Assembly: GCF_004920835.1 (NCBI RefSeq)
Contig: NZ_QFHO01000029.1
Coordinates: forward strand, 1 to 56,382
DNA from: Stenotrophomonas maltophilia
Lineage (GTDB): Bacteria; Pseudomonadota; Gammaproteobacteria; Xanthomonadales; Xanthomonadaceae
Direction: 5' to 3'
DNA: 56,382 nt
Part shown: positions 42,101 to 49,927 of the stretch, piece after piece
Numbering within the stretch: position 1 is the first letter of the stretch
Layout: the number at the start of each line of letters is the position of its first letter
The notes under the pieces: generated by a model
The model's input: only the letters and a program-made list of their open reading frames with translations
What the model was told of the DNA's origin: nothing
The model's database searches: none
Made by a program: the position numbers and the translations under genes

Positions 42101-42727
42101 ATGACCCCCGTCAATCTGCTGTTGATCGCCGTCACCGCCATCCTGTCGTGGATGGCCTTCAACAACCGCAAGCTGGCCGACCGCCTGATCCTGTGGCCGC
42201 CGGCAGTGGACCGCCACCGCCAGTACGACCGCCTGGTGACCTATGGCTTCATCCATGCCGACTGGTCGCACCTGATCTTCAACATGATCACCCTGTTCTT
42301 CTTCGGGGGGTTCATCGAGAGCGTGATGGTGCAGCTGACCGGCAGCTACCTGACCTACCCGGCGTTCTACATCGGTGCGCTGGTGGTCTCGATCCTGCCC
42401 AGCTACCTGAAGAACCAGAAGAACCCGAACTACCTGAGCCTGGGTGCGTCGGGTGCGGTGTCGGCGGTGCTGTTCGCCTTCATCCTGATCAAGCCGTGGT
42501 CGATCATCCTGGTGTTCTTCATCCCGGCACCGGCCATCGTGTATGCCGCGTTCTACGTCGGCTACAGCATCTGGATGGACAAGCGTGGCGGTGACCGCAT
42601 CAACCACAGTGCGCACCTGGCCGGCGCGGCATTCGGCGTGATCTTCATGCTGGCCATGCAGCCGAGCATCTTCAACCACTTCCTGCGCGAACTCTCCAAC
42701 CCGACCTTCCGCCTCGGCGGCGGTTGA
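42101..42727 (+). CDS. Rhomboid-family intramembrane serine protease
   Basis: A 208-residue protein with six membrane helices. The catalytic serine is Ser117 in LGASGAVSA and the catalytic histidine is His172 in NHSAHLAGAAFG. The HADWSHLIFNM segment (His57) matches the oxyanion region of rhomboids. It cleaves membrane proteins within their helices. It starts seven bases after the peptide transporter gene and is likely co-transcribed, though no functional link is known. Confidence 0.92.
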   Translation: MTPVNLLLIAVTAILSWMAFNNRKLADRLILWPPAVDRHRQYDRLVTYGFIHADWSHLIFNMITLFFFGGFIESVMVQLTGSYLTYPAFYIGALVVSILPSYLKNQKNPNYLSLGASGAVSAVLFAFILIKPWSIILVFFIPAPAIVYAAFYVGYSIWMDKRGGDRINHSAHLAGAAFGVIFMLAMQPSIFNHFLRELSNPTFRLGGG

Positions 42728-42733
42728 AGTTGG

Positions 42734-42764
42734 CCGGGGTCGGATCCGCTGGATCCGACCCCGG
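42734..42764. repeat. GGGGTCGGATCC palindrome after the rhomboid gene
   Basis: A perfect 14-bp stem (with core GGGGTCGGATCC) and a three-base GCT loop. The same GGGGTC(A/G)GATCC core recurs at 51858-51945 and 53466-53504. It has no GTAG head and no T run and is therefore not SMAG and not a standard terminator. Confidence 0.8.
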
Positions 42765-42783
42765 GGTTGGCCCCCGCTCCTGG

Positions 42784-42945
42784 TCAGGCGCGGGTCTGTT
42801 GGCCGTAGGTGTCCTGCAGGCGGGCGAATACCTCCTCGCCGATGCGCTGGAAATCCTGGTCTTCGGTCTGCCCCTCCACCGCCAGTTGCAGCAGGCCCTC
42901 CAGCAGGGCACGGTCGGTATCGGAATGGGTATCGCTGGGGTGCAT
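42784..42945 (-). CDS. Very small acidic protein, unknown function
   Basis: A 53-residue protein rich in Asp, Glu and Gln (MHPSDTHSDTDRALLEGLL at the start) that should form two amphipathic helices. ATG 42945 has an excellent GGAGG six bases upstream, which favours it over longer starts in the same frame. No family is recognised. The ribosome site and composition make it likely to be expressed. Confidence 0.65.
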   Translation of the reverse strand: MHPSDTHSDTDRALLEGLLQLAVEGQTEDQDFQRIGEEVFARLQDTYGQQTRA

Positions 42946-43154
42946 GGGAGCCTCCGCGGTGGTGCGCATGGTCAACGGTCGCAAGGGTCGTGCCAGCCTG
43001 GCCGTACCCCTCCACAGGCGATAGCGGCCGCCCACCCTCCAGCTTGAGGGTCGGGAACTGACGTGAATGGATCGGACTTGCCCCTGTTCAGGCTTCACGC
43101 GATCATGGCGCCCGGCTGCGCACCATCCACGCAGTCGTCGCAGGAGACAGCTCC

Positions 43155-43457
43155 ATGGCTTCGGTCACGCCCCCCGGTCTGGCCTACGAGGTCGAACATG
43201 ATCTGGCCAGCCACCGCTTCACCGCCCGCGTGCGAGGACAGCTGGCGGTGCTCGACTACCAGATCAAGCGCAGGCGCATGGTCATCACCCACACCGAAGT
43301 GCCCGAGCCGATCGCTGGCCGTGGCATTGCCGGTGAATTGACCCGCGTCGCGCTGCGTTTCGCCCGCGAACAGAAGTACAAGGTGGTGCCGGCGTGTTCG
43401 TACGCCGAGGCCTTCCTGCAGCGGCACGAGGAGTATCACGACCTGCTCGTTGGCTGA
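43155..43457 (+). CDS. GNAT-like acetyltransferase domain protein (YidJ type)
   Basis: A 100-residue protein matching the small single-domain GNAT relatives (PF14542). The acetyl-CoA loop reads PEPIAGRGIAGELTRVALRFARE, and a conserved PACSYAEAFLQRHEEY segment lies near the C-terminus. AGGAG eight bases upstream supports the ATG. Such proteins bind acetyl-CoA, but substrates are mostly unknown. Confidence 0.9.
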   Translation: MASVTPPGLAYEVEHDLASHRFTARVRGQLAVLDYQIKRRRMVITHTEVPEPIAGRGIAGELTRVALRFAREQKYKVVPACSYAEAFLQRHEEYHDLLVG

Positions 43458-43521
43458 ATGCCAGCGGGTCACGCTTCAGCCATGGCAGGCGATGATGTAC
43501 AAACATGAACAGGGGATCCCG

Positions 43522-44376
43522 ATGAAGATTGGAAACAACCGGCCACTGCACGGCAGCGTGCTGGCCGGCGTGGTGGGCGTGCTGTTGCTGGCCGGTTGCC
43601 AGCGTGAAAGCGAGCCGTCAGCGGCGACCGACGCGGCGCCTGCCGCCGAGGCCGCTGCGGCAGGTGAAACGCCGGCTGCGGAAGCGCCGCTGGACCTGCG
43701 CGATGTGATCGAGAACAACGAGCGCGAAGTGGTGGGCATCAGCTATCCGGCCGGCATCGACCGTTACCCGGGCCTGGCGCGCGCGCTGCAGGGCTACGCC
43801 ACCAGTGCACGCAGTGATCTGCAGCAGGCGCTGGACGGGCTGGGCAATGACAAGCCGACCATGCCCTACGAGCTGTCGCTGAGCTTCGAGAAACTGCTGG
43901 AAACCCCGCAGCTGGTGGTGGTCAGCGCCGATGGCAGCCGCTATACCGGTGGCGCCCACGGCGAGCCGCTGGTGGCGCGCTTCGTGTGGCTGCCGCAGCA
44001 TCAGCAGATGCTCAGCGCCGAAAAGCTGGTGGCCGATGCCAAGGGCTGGAAAGCGATCAGTGACTTCGTCGCCGACCAGTTGCGCGAACGCGTGGCGACC
44101 CGCCTCAGTGGTGAGGACATGGACCCGGCCCAGCTGCAGGAATCGCTGCGCAACGCATCGCGCATGATTGCCGACGGCACCGGCCCGCAGGCCGACAACT
44201 TCAGCCAGTTCCAGCCGCTCACCGACGACAAGGGGCAGATCACCGCGCTGCGCTTTGTTTTCCCGCCGTACCAGGTGGGTCCATACTCGGATGGCACCCA
44301 GACCGCCGATGTACCGGCGGCGGTGCTGTTGCCGCACGTGGCCAAGGACTACGTGGAGCTGTTCGCACGCGGTTGA
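43522..44376 (+). CDS. Lipoprotein with DUF4163/DUF3298-type domain
   Basis: A 284-residue protein. The lipobox LLLAGC gives a lipidated cysteine at residue 26, followed by a 35-residue Ala/Glu/Pro-rich linker and a globular domain. The DUF3298-like features are SRYTGGAHGEPLVARFVW and the C-terminal LRFVFPPYQVGPYSDGTQ. AGGGG six bases upstream supports ATG 43522 over the ATG at 43495. RsiV-type anti-sigma factors share the domain and bind lysozyme, but no sigma factor lies next to this gene. Function unknown. Confidence 0.85.
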   Translation: MKIGNNRPLHGSVLAGVVGVLLLAGCQRESEPSAATDAAPAAEAAAAGETPAAEAPLDLRDVIENNEREVVGISYPAGIDRYPGLARALQGYATSARSDLQQALDGLGNDKPTMPYELSLSFEKLLETPQLVVVSADGSRYTGGAHGEPLVARFVWLPQHQQMLSAEKLVADAKGWKAISDFVADQLRERVATRLSGEDMDPAQLQESLRNASRMIADGTGPQADNFSQFQPLTDDKGQITALRFVFPPYQVGPYSDGTQTADVPAAVLLPHVAKDYVELFARG

Positions 44377-44395
44377 CCGCAGTCGAGGAGGTGGC

Positions 44396-45511
44396 GTGGA
44401 TACAGGGTTGCAGGAGCGGGTTTCCGGCCTGCTGCAGGAAGCCGGGGTCCGCATCGGCGGTACCCAGCCACAGGACATCCAGGTGCATGACCCGCGCTTC
44501 TTCGCGCGGGTCATGGCACACGGCTCGCTTGGTCTCGGCGAGAGCTACATGGACGGTTGGTGGGATGCCAACGTCCTGGATGAATTCCTCGTCCACCTGA
44601 TGCAGGCGCACCTGGATGAGCGGGTGCACGGCTGGCGCGAAGTGGCCGATGCGCTGAAGGCGCGCCTGTTCAATCTCCAGGTCGGGCAGGGCAGCTATGA
44701 AGTCGGGCGCCGCCACTACGATCTCGGCAACGATCTCTACCAGGCCATGCTTGGGCGGCGCCTGGTCTACAGCTGCGGCTACTGGCGCAACGCCGATGAT
44801 CTCGACGCCGCGCAGGAAGCCAAGCTCGACCTGGTCTGCCGCAAACTGGGCCTGCGTCCGGGCCAGCGCGTGCTGGATATCGGTTGCGGCTGGGGTGAAG
44901 CGCTGAAGTTTGCCGCCGAGCGCTACGGCGTCAGCGGAGTGGGTGTGACCATCTCGCAGGAACAGGCCGAGTTCGCGCGCGAACTGTGCGCCGGCCTGCC
45001 GATCGAGATCCGCCTGCAGGATTACCGTGAACTGGACGAGCCGTTCGATGCGATTTTCTCGATCGGCATGTTCGAGCACGTTGGTGACAAGAACTACGGC
45101 AGTTTCTTCGAGGTGGCCAAGCGCTGCCTGTCGCCGCGCGGCCTGCTGTTGTTGCACAGCATCGGCACCAACATCTCGCGGCATCGCACAGATCCGTGGA
45201 TCGCGCGCTACATCTTCCCCAATTCGATGCTGCCGTCGGCAGTGCAGGTCACCAAGGCGTTCGAGGGCCGCTTCGTGCTGGAGGACTGGCATAACTTCGG
45301 CACCGACTACGACCTGACCCTGCAGGCGTGGCGGCGCAACGTGGAAGCAGCATGGCCACGGCTGGATGAACGTTACGACGAGCATTTCCGTCGCATGTGG
45401 CGTTTCTACCTGGCCGGCTCGATGGCGACCTTCCGTTGCCGGCACGCGCAGTTGTGGCAGATGGTGCTGTCGCCGGAAGGCGTGCCGGGGGGATACGTCG
45501 CGCCGCGTTGA
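44396..45511 (+). CDS. cfa: Cyclopropane-fatty-acyl-phospholipid synthase
   Basis: A 371-residue SAM-dependent enzyme. The methyltransferase motif VLDIGCGWGEAL (about 161-172), the active-site region RRHYDLGNDLYQAML and GMFEHVGDKNY are all typical of CFA synthases, which cyclopropanate unsaturated acyl chains in membrane phospholipids. The start is GTG 44396, just after an AGGAGGT. The downstream convergent gene is dcp with a shared terminator between them. Confidence 0.93.
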   Translation: MDTGLQERVSGLLQEAGVRIGGTQPQDIQVHDPRFFARVMAHGSLGLGESYMDGWWDANVLDEFLVHLMQAHLDERVHGWREVADALKARLFNLQVGQGSYEVGRRHYDLGNDLYQAMLGRRLVYSCGYWRNADDLDAAQEAKLDLVCRKLGLRPGQRVLDIGCGWGEALKFAAERYGVSGVGVTISQEQAEFARELCAGLPIEIRLQDYRELDEPFDAIFSIGMFEHVGDKNYGSFFEVAKRCLSPRGLLLLHSIGTNISRHRTDPWIARYIFPNSMLPSAVQVTKAFEGRFVLEDWHNFGTDYDLTLQAWRRNVEAAWPRLDERYDEHFRRMWRFYLAGSMATFRCRHAQLWQMVLSPEGVPGGYVAPR

Positions 45512-45543
45512 ATCCAGGGTTCTGACCCCAACCCCAACAAAAA

Positions 45544-45567
45544 AACCGCCCGGTTTCCCGGGCGGTT
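45544..45567. terminator. Terminator between cfa and dcp
   Basis: Perfect 10-bp stem AACCGCCCGG/CCGGGCGGTT with a four-base loop. A run of seven A on the upstream side gives a T run on the minus strand, making it a strong terminator for dcp and a weaker one for cfa. Confidence 0.9.
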
Positions 45568-45593
45568 CTCATTTCACACTACCGCACTGGCGA

Positions 45594-47762
45594 TCAGTTG
45601 CCGGCGCCGGTCAGGCCACGCTTTTCCAGCAGCGGTTCGATCTGCGGCTCGTGGCCGGCGAAATCGCGGAACAGCTGCATCGCATCCACGCTGCCGCCCT
45701 TGGACAACAGGGTGGCGCGGAAGTGGTCGCCGTTCTTGCGGCTCAGGCCGCCGTTGTCCTTGAACCACTTCTGGGTGTTGGCGTCGAGTACTTCCGACCA
45801 GATGTAGGCGTAGTAGCCAGCCGAGTAGCCGCCCATGATGTGGCTGAAGTACGGGGTCTTGTAGCGCGGCGGGACCGGCGCATAGTAGATGCCGTCCTTC
45901 TCCAGCGCGGCGCGCTCGAAGGCCATCACGTCCTTGGCGGCCGGCACCTGGTCCGGACCGATCTGGTGCCAGCGCTGGTCGAGCATGGCCGCACCCAGGT
46001 ACTCGGTGGTGGCAAAGCCCTGGTTGAACTTGGCAGCGGCCAGCACCTTGTCCAGCAGCGCCTGCGGCATCGCCGAACCGTTCTGGTAGTGCTTGGCGTA
46101 GTTCTTCAGGATGGCCGGGTTGTCCGACCACATTTCGTTGACCTGCGAGGGGAACTCGACGAAGTCACGCGGCACCGAGGTGCCCGAGAAGTACGGGTAC
46201 TTCACGTTGGAGAACATGCCGTGCAGGGCATGGCCGAATTCGTGGAAGGTGGTGTTCACCTCATCCCAGGTCAGCAGCGTCGGCTGGCCGGCCGGCGGCT
46301 TGGGGATGTTGAGGTGGTTGGCCACCACCGGCTTGAAGCCGGTCAGCTTGGACTGCGAGACGTAGGAATTCATCCACGCACCGCCACGCTTGGACGCGCG
46401 GGCGTACGGGTCGAAGATGAAGATCGCCAGCTGGCTGCCGTCGGCATCGAACACGTCATAGACGGTGACGTCGTCGTGGTAGACCGGCAGGTCGGTGCGC
46501 TGCTTGAAGGTCAGGCCGAATTCCTGGCCCGCCGCGTAGAACACGCCGTTCTCCAGCACGTTCTTCATCTCGAAGTACGGCTTCAGCTGCGATTCGTCGA
46601 AGTTGTACTTGGCCTGGCGCACCTTCTCGCTGTAGAACGCCCAGTCCCACGGCTTAAGGGCGAAGGTCTTCTTGCCGGCGGCCTTCTGTTCCTTGTCGAT
46701 CATCGCCTGCAGGTCGGCGGCTTCGCGCTTGGCATTGGCCACTGCGGCCGGAGCCAGCTTGCCCAGCATCGCGTTGACCGCTTCGGGGGTCTTGGCGGTC
46801 TGGTTGGTCAGGTTGTAGGCGGCGAAGTTCGGGAAGCCCATCAGCTTGGCCTTGTCGGCACGCAGCTGCATGATGCGCGAGACCAGCGCGGTGTTGTCGA
46901 ACTCACCGCCGCGGCTGCCGCGGGTGGTCGAGGCTTCGTAGATCTTCTGGCGCAGGGCACGGTTGGCCAGGTTGGTCAGCGGCGGCTGGCCAGTGGTGTT
47001 GAGCAGGGTGATCACGTACTTGCCGTCCAGGCCACGGGCCTTGGCGGCTTCGGCAGCAGCCGCGATCTGCTCCTTGGACAGGCCGTCCAGCTCCTTGACG
47101 TCATCGACGGTGATCGCCGAGGCGTTCACTTCCGACTGCACGTTCTGGCTGAACTTGGTGCCCAGGTTGGCCAGCTCGGCATTCATGGCCTTCAGCGTGG
47201 CCTTGTCGGCCTCGGACAGCTTGGCGCCGGCGCGTACGTAGTTGTCGTAGTACTTCTCGACCAGGCGCACGCCTTCGGCGTCCAGACCCAGCTGGCTGCG
47301 GGTGTCGTACAGCGCCTGGATGCGGGCGAACAGCTTGCCGTTCAGCGCGATCGCATCGCTGTGCGCGGCGAACTTCGCCGAGTAATCGGCCTGCAGCTTC
47401 TTTCGGGTGTCGTTGGTGTCGGCGCCGACCAGGCTGAAGAACACGGTGGTCGCGCGATCCAGGGTGTCACCGCTCTTTTCCAGGGCGATGATGGTGTTTT
47501 CGAAGGTCGGCTTGGCCTTGGTGTTGGCAATGGCCTCCACTTCCTTCAGCTGCTGCGCCATGCCGGCGTCGAAAGCCGGAGCGAAATCGCTGTCCTTGAT
47601 CTTGTCGAACTGAGGGAAGTGCAGTGGCAGCGGGCTGTCGGCGAAGAACGGGTTGGCTTGCTGGGCGCTGCTGGCGGCGGCCGCGGTGGCGGCGCTGGCA
47701 GCGTAGGCGGGCAGGGCAAGGCCGAGGGTCATGGCCACGGCAAGGGCAAGGCGAGTGGTCAA
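45594..47762 (-). CDS. dcp: Exported peptidyl-dipeptidase (M3 family, Dcp-like)
   Basis: A 722-residue M3 metallopeptidase. The zinc motif is TTFHEFGHALHGMF with the downstream glutamate in the EFPSQVNEMW helix. A signal peptide (about 1-22, ALPAYAA) shows that it works in the periplasm, unlike cytoplasmic oligopeptidase A. It releases dipeptides from the C-terminus of oligopeptides. The start is TTG 47762, supported by GGAG about nine bases upstream and by the complete signal peptide it gives. Confidence 0.93.
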   Translation of the reverse strand: MTTRLALAVAMTLGLALPAYAASAATAAAASSAQQANPFFADSPLPLHFPQFDKIKDSDFAPAFDAGMAQQLKEVEAIANTKAKPTFENTIIALEKSGDTLDRATTVFFSLVGADTNDTRKKLQADYSAKFAAHSDAIALNGKLFARIQALYDTRSQLGLDAEGVRLVEKYYDNYVRAGAKLSEADKATLKAMNAELANLGTKFSQNVQSEVNASAITVDDVKELDGLSKEQIAAAAEAAKARGLDGKYVITLLNTTGQPPLTNLANRALRQKIYEASTTRGSRGGEFDNTALVSRIMQLRADKAKLMGFPNFAAYNLTNQTAKTPEAVNAMLGKLAPAAVANAKREAADLQAMIDKEQKAAGKKTFALKPWDWAFYSEKVRQAKYNFDESQLKPYFEMKNVLENGVFYAAGQEFGLTFKQRTDLPVYHDDVTVYDVFDADGSQLAIFIFDPYARASKRGGAWMNSYVSQSKLTGFKPVVANHLNIPKPPAGQPTLLTWDEVNTTFHEFGHALHGMFSNVKYPYFSGTSVPRDFVEFPSQVNEMWSDNPAILKNYAKHYQNGSAMPQALLDKVLAAAKFNQGFATTEYLGAAMLDQRWHQIGPDQVPAAKDVMAFERAALEKDGIYYAPVPPRYKTPYFSHIMGGYSAGYYAYIWSEVLDANTQKWFKDNGGLSRKNGDHFRATLLSKGGSVDAMQLFRDFAGHEPQIEPLLEKRGLTGAGN

Positions 47763-47892
47763 GGTAATAGCTCCGGTAAGGCAAACAAGGGCCCGAGGGT
47801 AACCCGGCCCGGCGCGCCGGCACTTGTGTCAAAAGGCATGTTGTCCGGGCCGGGCGCGGGTACCATGCGTTCACCGCCCACGGCCCGCTGCC

Positions 47893-48372
47893 ATGACCAC
47901 TGCCTACGATTTCAGCTTCCGTGACCTCGACGGCCAGCCGCAGCCGCTGGCCCGCTACAAGGGCCACCCATTGCTGCTGGTCAATGTCGCTAGTCGTTGT
48001 GGCTTCACCCCGCAGTACACCGGGCTGGAACAGCTGTGGCAGGAGTACCGCGAGCGCGGTCTGGTGGTGATCGGCTTCCCGTGCAACCAGTTCGGCGCGC
48101 AGGAGCCCGGCGACGCCGCGCAGATCCGCCAGTTCTGTTCACTGGACTATCCGGTCAGTTTTCCGCTGTCGGAGAAGATCGAGGTCAATGGCGAGGGGGC
48201 CGAGCCGCTGTGGGCGTGGCTGTCACGCGAGAAGCGCGGCCTGCTGGGCAGTGCCCGCATCAAGTGGAATTTCAGCAAGTTCCTGGTCGACCACCAGGGG
48301 CGGGTGGTATCGCGCCATGCGCCCACCACCAGGCCGGAGCAGTTGCGCAGCGCGATCGAAGCGCTGCTGTAA
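47893..48372 (+). CDS. Glutathione peroxidase (BtuE-like, Cys type)
   Basis: A 159-residue thioredoxin-fold peroxidase. The active-site cysteine replaces selenocysteine in ASRCGFTPQYTGLE; the Gln (GFPCNQFGAQEPG) and Trp (KWNFSKFLVD) of the catalytic tetrad follow. It reduces hydrogen or lipid peroxides, in bacteria often with thioredoxin. No signal peptide. It is divergent from dcp. Confidence 0.93.
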   Translation: MTTAYDFSFRDLDGQPQPLARYKGHPLLLVNVASRCGFTPQYTGLEQLWQEYRERGLVVIGFPCNQFGAQEPGDAAQIRQFCSLDYPVSFPLSEKIEVNGEGAEPLWAWLSREKRGLLGSARIKWNFSKFLVDHQGRVVSRHAPTTRPEQLRSAIEALL

Positions 48373-48400
48373 CAGCTGCCGGTCGCCTTGGGCGCAGCGC

Positions 48401-48961
48401 TCAGTGTCCCAGCGCTGGTACGCCTGCCTGCCGGTTGCGGACCTCTTCGGGCAGGGCTTCGATCACCTGTTGCATGATCCGCGGCAGGCTGGCCTCGCTG
48501 TAGCCGCGATGGGCATGGACGATGGTGCCGTCGCGGCCGACGATGAACATGTGGGGTACGGCGACGATGCCGAACTGCTCCGCCAGCGCACCGCCAGGAT
48601 CATGCAGGTACTCCAGCTTCGGCCAGTCACGCTGGCGGATCAGCCGGCTGACCTCCAGCCGCGGTTCGCCCCAGTTGACCGCGTAGACCTTCAAGGCGTC
48701 CTCGCCAATCACCTGCTGTAGATGGGCCAGGATCGGCAGTTCCTTGCGGCAGGGCCCGCACCAGGAGGCCCAGAAGGTCACGATGACCACCTTGCCGCGC
48801 TGATCGGCCAGATTGACCGGATTGCCCTTGCGGTCGTTGCCCAGCGCCTGCGGCGGCGTTTCGCCGCGTGCAGGCGGCGCAGCCCACGCCGGAACCGCTG
48901 CCAGCAGCAGGCCGGCAATTGCCCAAGCCCGCATCCAGTGCGGGATCGATGTGTTCATCAT
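48401..48961 (-). CDS. Exported TlpA/ResA-like thioredoxin
   Basis: A 186-residue protein with a signal peptide (about 1-27, AVPAWAAPP) and a thioredoxin domain with the WCGPC active site (FWASWCGPCRKELP) and the cis-proline region (IVAVPHMFIVGRDG). It acts as a periplasmic thiol reductant or disulfide carrier. ATG 48961 is used because GGGGA lies about nine bases upstream; the following codon is also ATG. A Pro-to-His change after the usual cis-proline is not unusual. Confidence 0.9.
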   Translation of the reverse strand: MMNTSIPHWMRAWAIAGLLLAAVPAWAAPPARGETPPQALGNDRKGNPVNLADQRGKVVIVTFWASWCGPCRKELPILAHLQQVIGEDALKVYAVNWGEPRLEVSRLIRQRDWPKLEYLHDPGGALAEQFGIVAVPHMFIVGRDGTIVHAHRGYSEASLPRIMQQVIEALPEEVRNRQAGVPALGH

Positions 48962-49067
48962 CCGTGTATTCCCCGGGAGGGCCATCGGCCCGTGCGGGGG
49001 GACGATGCCTGCAATGCGCAGGGTGCGCAACAGGTCGCGTACAAATGCGGGGCCAGGGCCCCGCGCT

Positions 49068-49847
49068 TTACTTCTCGACGAACGCGCGCTCGAACACGTA
49101 GTGGCCCGGCTGGCCAATACGCGGCGAGACCTGGAAGCCACGGGCATCGAGCACGCTGCGCAGGTCGGCCAGCATCTGCGGGCTGCCGCAGATCATCGCG
49201 CGGTCGTTCTCCGGGCTCAATTCCGGCAGGCCGAGCGTGCGCTGCATCTCGCCGCTTTCCATCAGCTGGGTCAGGCGGCCCTGGTTGGCGAACGGCTCGC
49301 GGGTGACGGCCGGGTAGTACAGCAGCTTGTCGCCGATCATCTCGCCCAGGAACTCGTGCTCACGCAGTTCCTTCTCGAAGTAATCGCGGTAGGCCAGATC
49401 CTTTTCGTAGCGGACGCCGTGGCAGAGGATCACCTTCTCGAAGCGTTCGTAGGTTTCCGGGTCCTTGATGACCGACAGCCACGGCGCCATGCCGGTGCCG
49501 GTGCCCAGCAGATACAGGTTCTTGCCGGGGTGCAGATCGCTGATCAGCAGGGTGCCGGTGGGCTTCTTGCCGACCAGCACCTTGTCACCCGGCTTGATGT
49601 GCTGCAGGCGCGAGGTCAGCGGGCCGTCCTGCACCTTGATGCTGAAGAACTCCAGATGCTCTTCCCAGTTGGCGCTGGCGATGGAATACGCACGCAGCAG
49701 CGGCCGCGCCTCGGTTTCCAGGCCGATCATCACGAACTGGCCGTTCTCGAAGCGGAAACCGCTGTCGCGGGTGAGGGTGAAGCTGAAGTAGGCATCGGTC
49801 CAGTGACGGACCTCAAGCACCGTTTCGGCGCCAAAAGCGGAGGACAT
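49068..49847 (-). CDS. fpr: Ferredoxin--NADP(+) reductase
   Basis: A 259-residue FAD enzyme of the bacterial subclass I type. The FAD motif RAYSIAS (about 53-59), the NADP-binding GTGTGMAPWLS and MICGSPQM motifs and the C-terminal FERAFVEK are all present. It passes electrons between NADPH and ferredoxin/flavodoxin and is tied to oxidative stress and iron release in other bacteria. A promoter with an overlapping palindrome lies upstream at 49878-49907. Confidence 0.95.
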   Translation of the reverse strand: MSSAFGAETVLEVRHWTDAYFSFTLTRDSGFRFENGQFVMIGLETEARPLLRAYSIASANWEEHLEFFSIKVQDGPLTSRLQHIKPGDKVLVGKKPTGTLLISDLHPGKNLYLLGTGTGMAPWLSVIKDPETYERFEKVILCHGVRYEKDLAYRDYFEKELREHEFLGEMIGDKLLYYPAVTREPFANQGRLTQLMESGEMQRTLGLPELSPENDRAMICGSPQMLADLRSVLDARGFQVSPRIGQPGHYVFERAFVEK

Positions 49848-49877
49848 GGGCGTATCTATCGGAAGTCGTCGGGGGTG

Positions 49878-49907
49878 ATTCTATCTCAAATGAGACAGGT
49901 TCTCATT
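49878..49907 (-). promoter_or_regulatory. fpr promoter with an overlapping Fur-like 19-bp palindrome
   Basis: On the minus strand, ATGAGA (49906-49901) and TAGAAT (49883-49878) are separated by 17 bases and could be the -35 and -10. The palindrome AATGAGA-N5-TCTCATT (49889-49907) is 19 bp, the size of a Fur box, and covers the -35 and spacer. A repressor bound there would block fpr. Fur is the leading candidate; a LysR-type or other stress regulator is possible. Confidence 0.55.
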
Positions 49908-49927
49908 AGGCGGAACGAGAGGCGTTC

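Noticed and set aside
40366..42171. Upstream extension of the degenerate EEP gene on the minus strand
   Set aside because: The frame stays open across the whole peptide-transporter gene, but it is antisense to clear POT motifs. The ATG at 40365 gives a proper signal peptide.
43522..44376. The DUF3298-type lipoprotein as an RsiV-like anti-sigma factor
   Set aside because: RsiV-like proteins have a cytoplasmic sigma-binding segment and a membrane helix. This protein has a lipobox and no adjacent sigma factor.
45366..47924. An 852-codon plus-strand frame opposite dcp
   Set aside because: It overlaps cfa at one end and is antisense to the M3 peptidase, whose zinc motif and signal peptide are clear on the minus strand.
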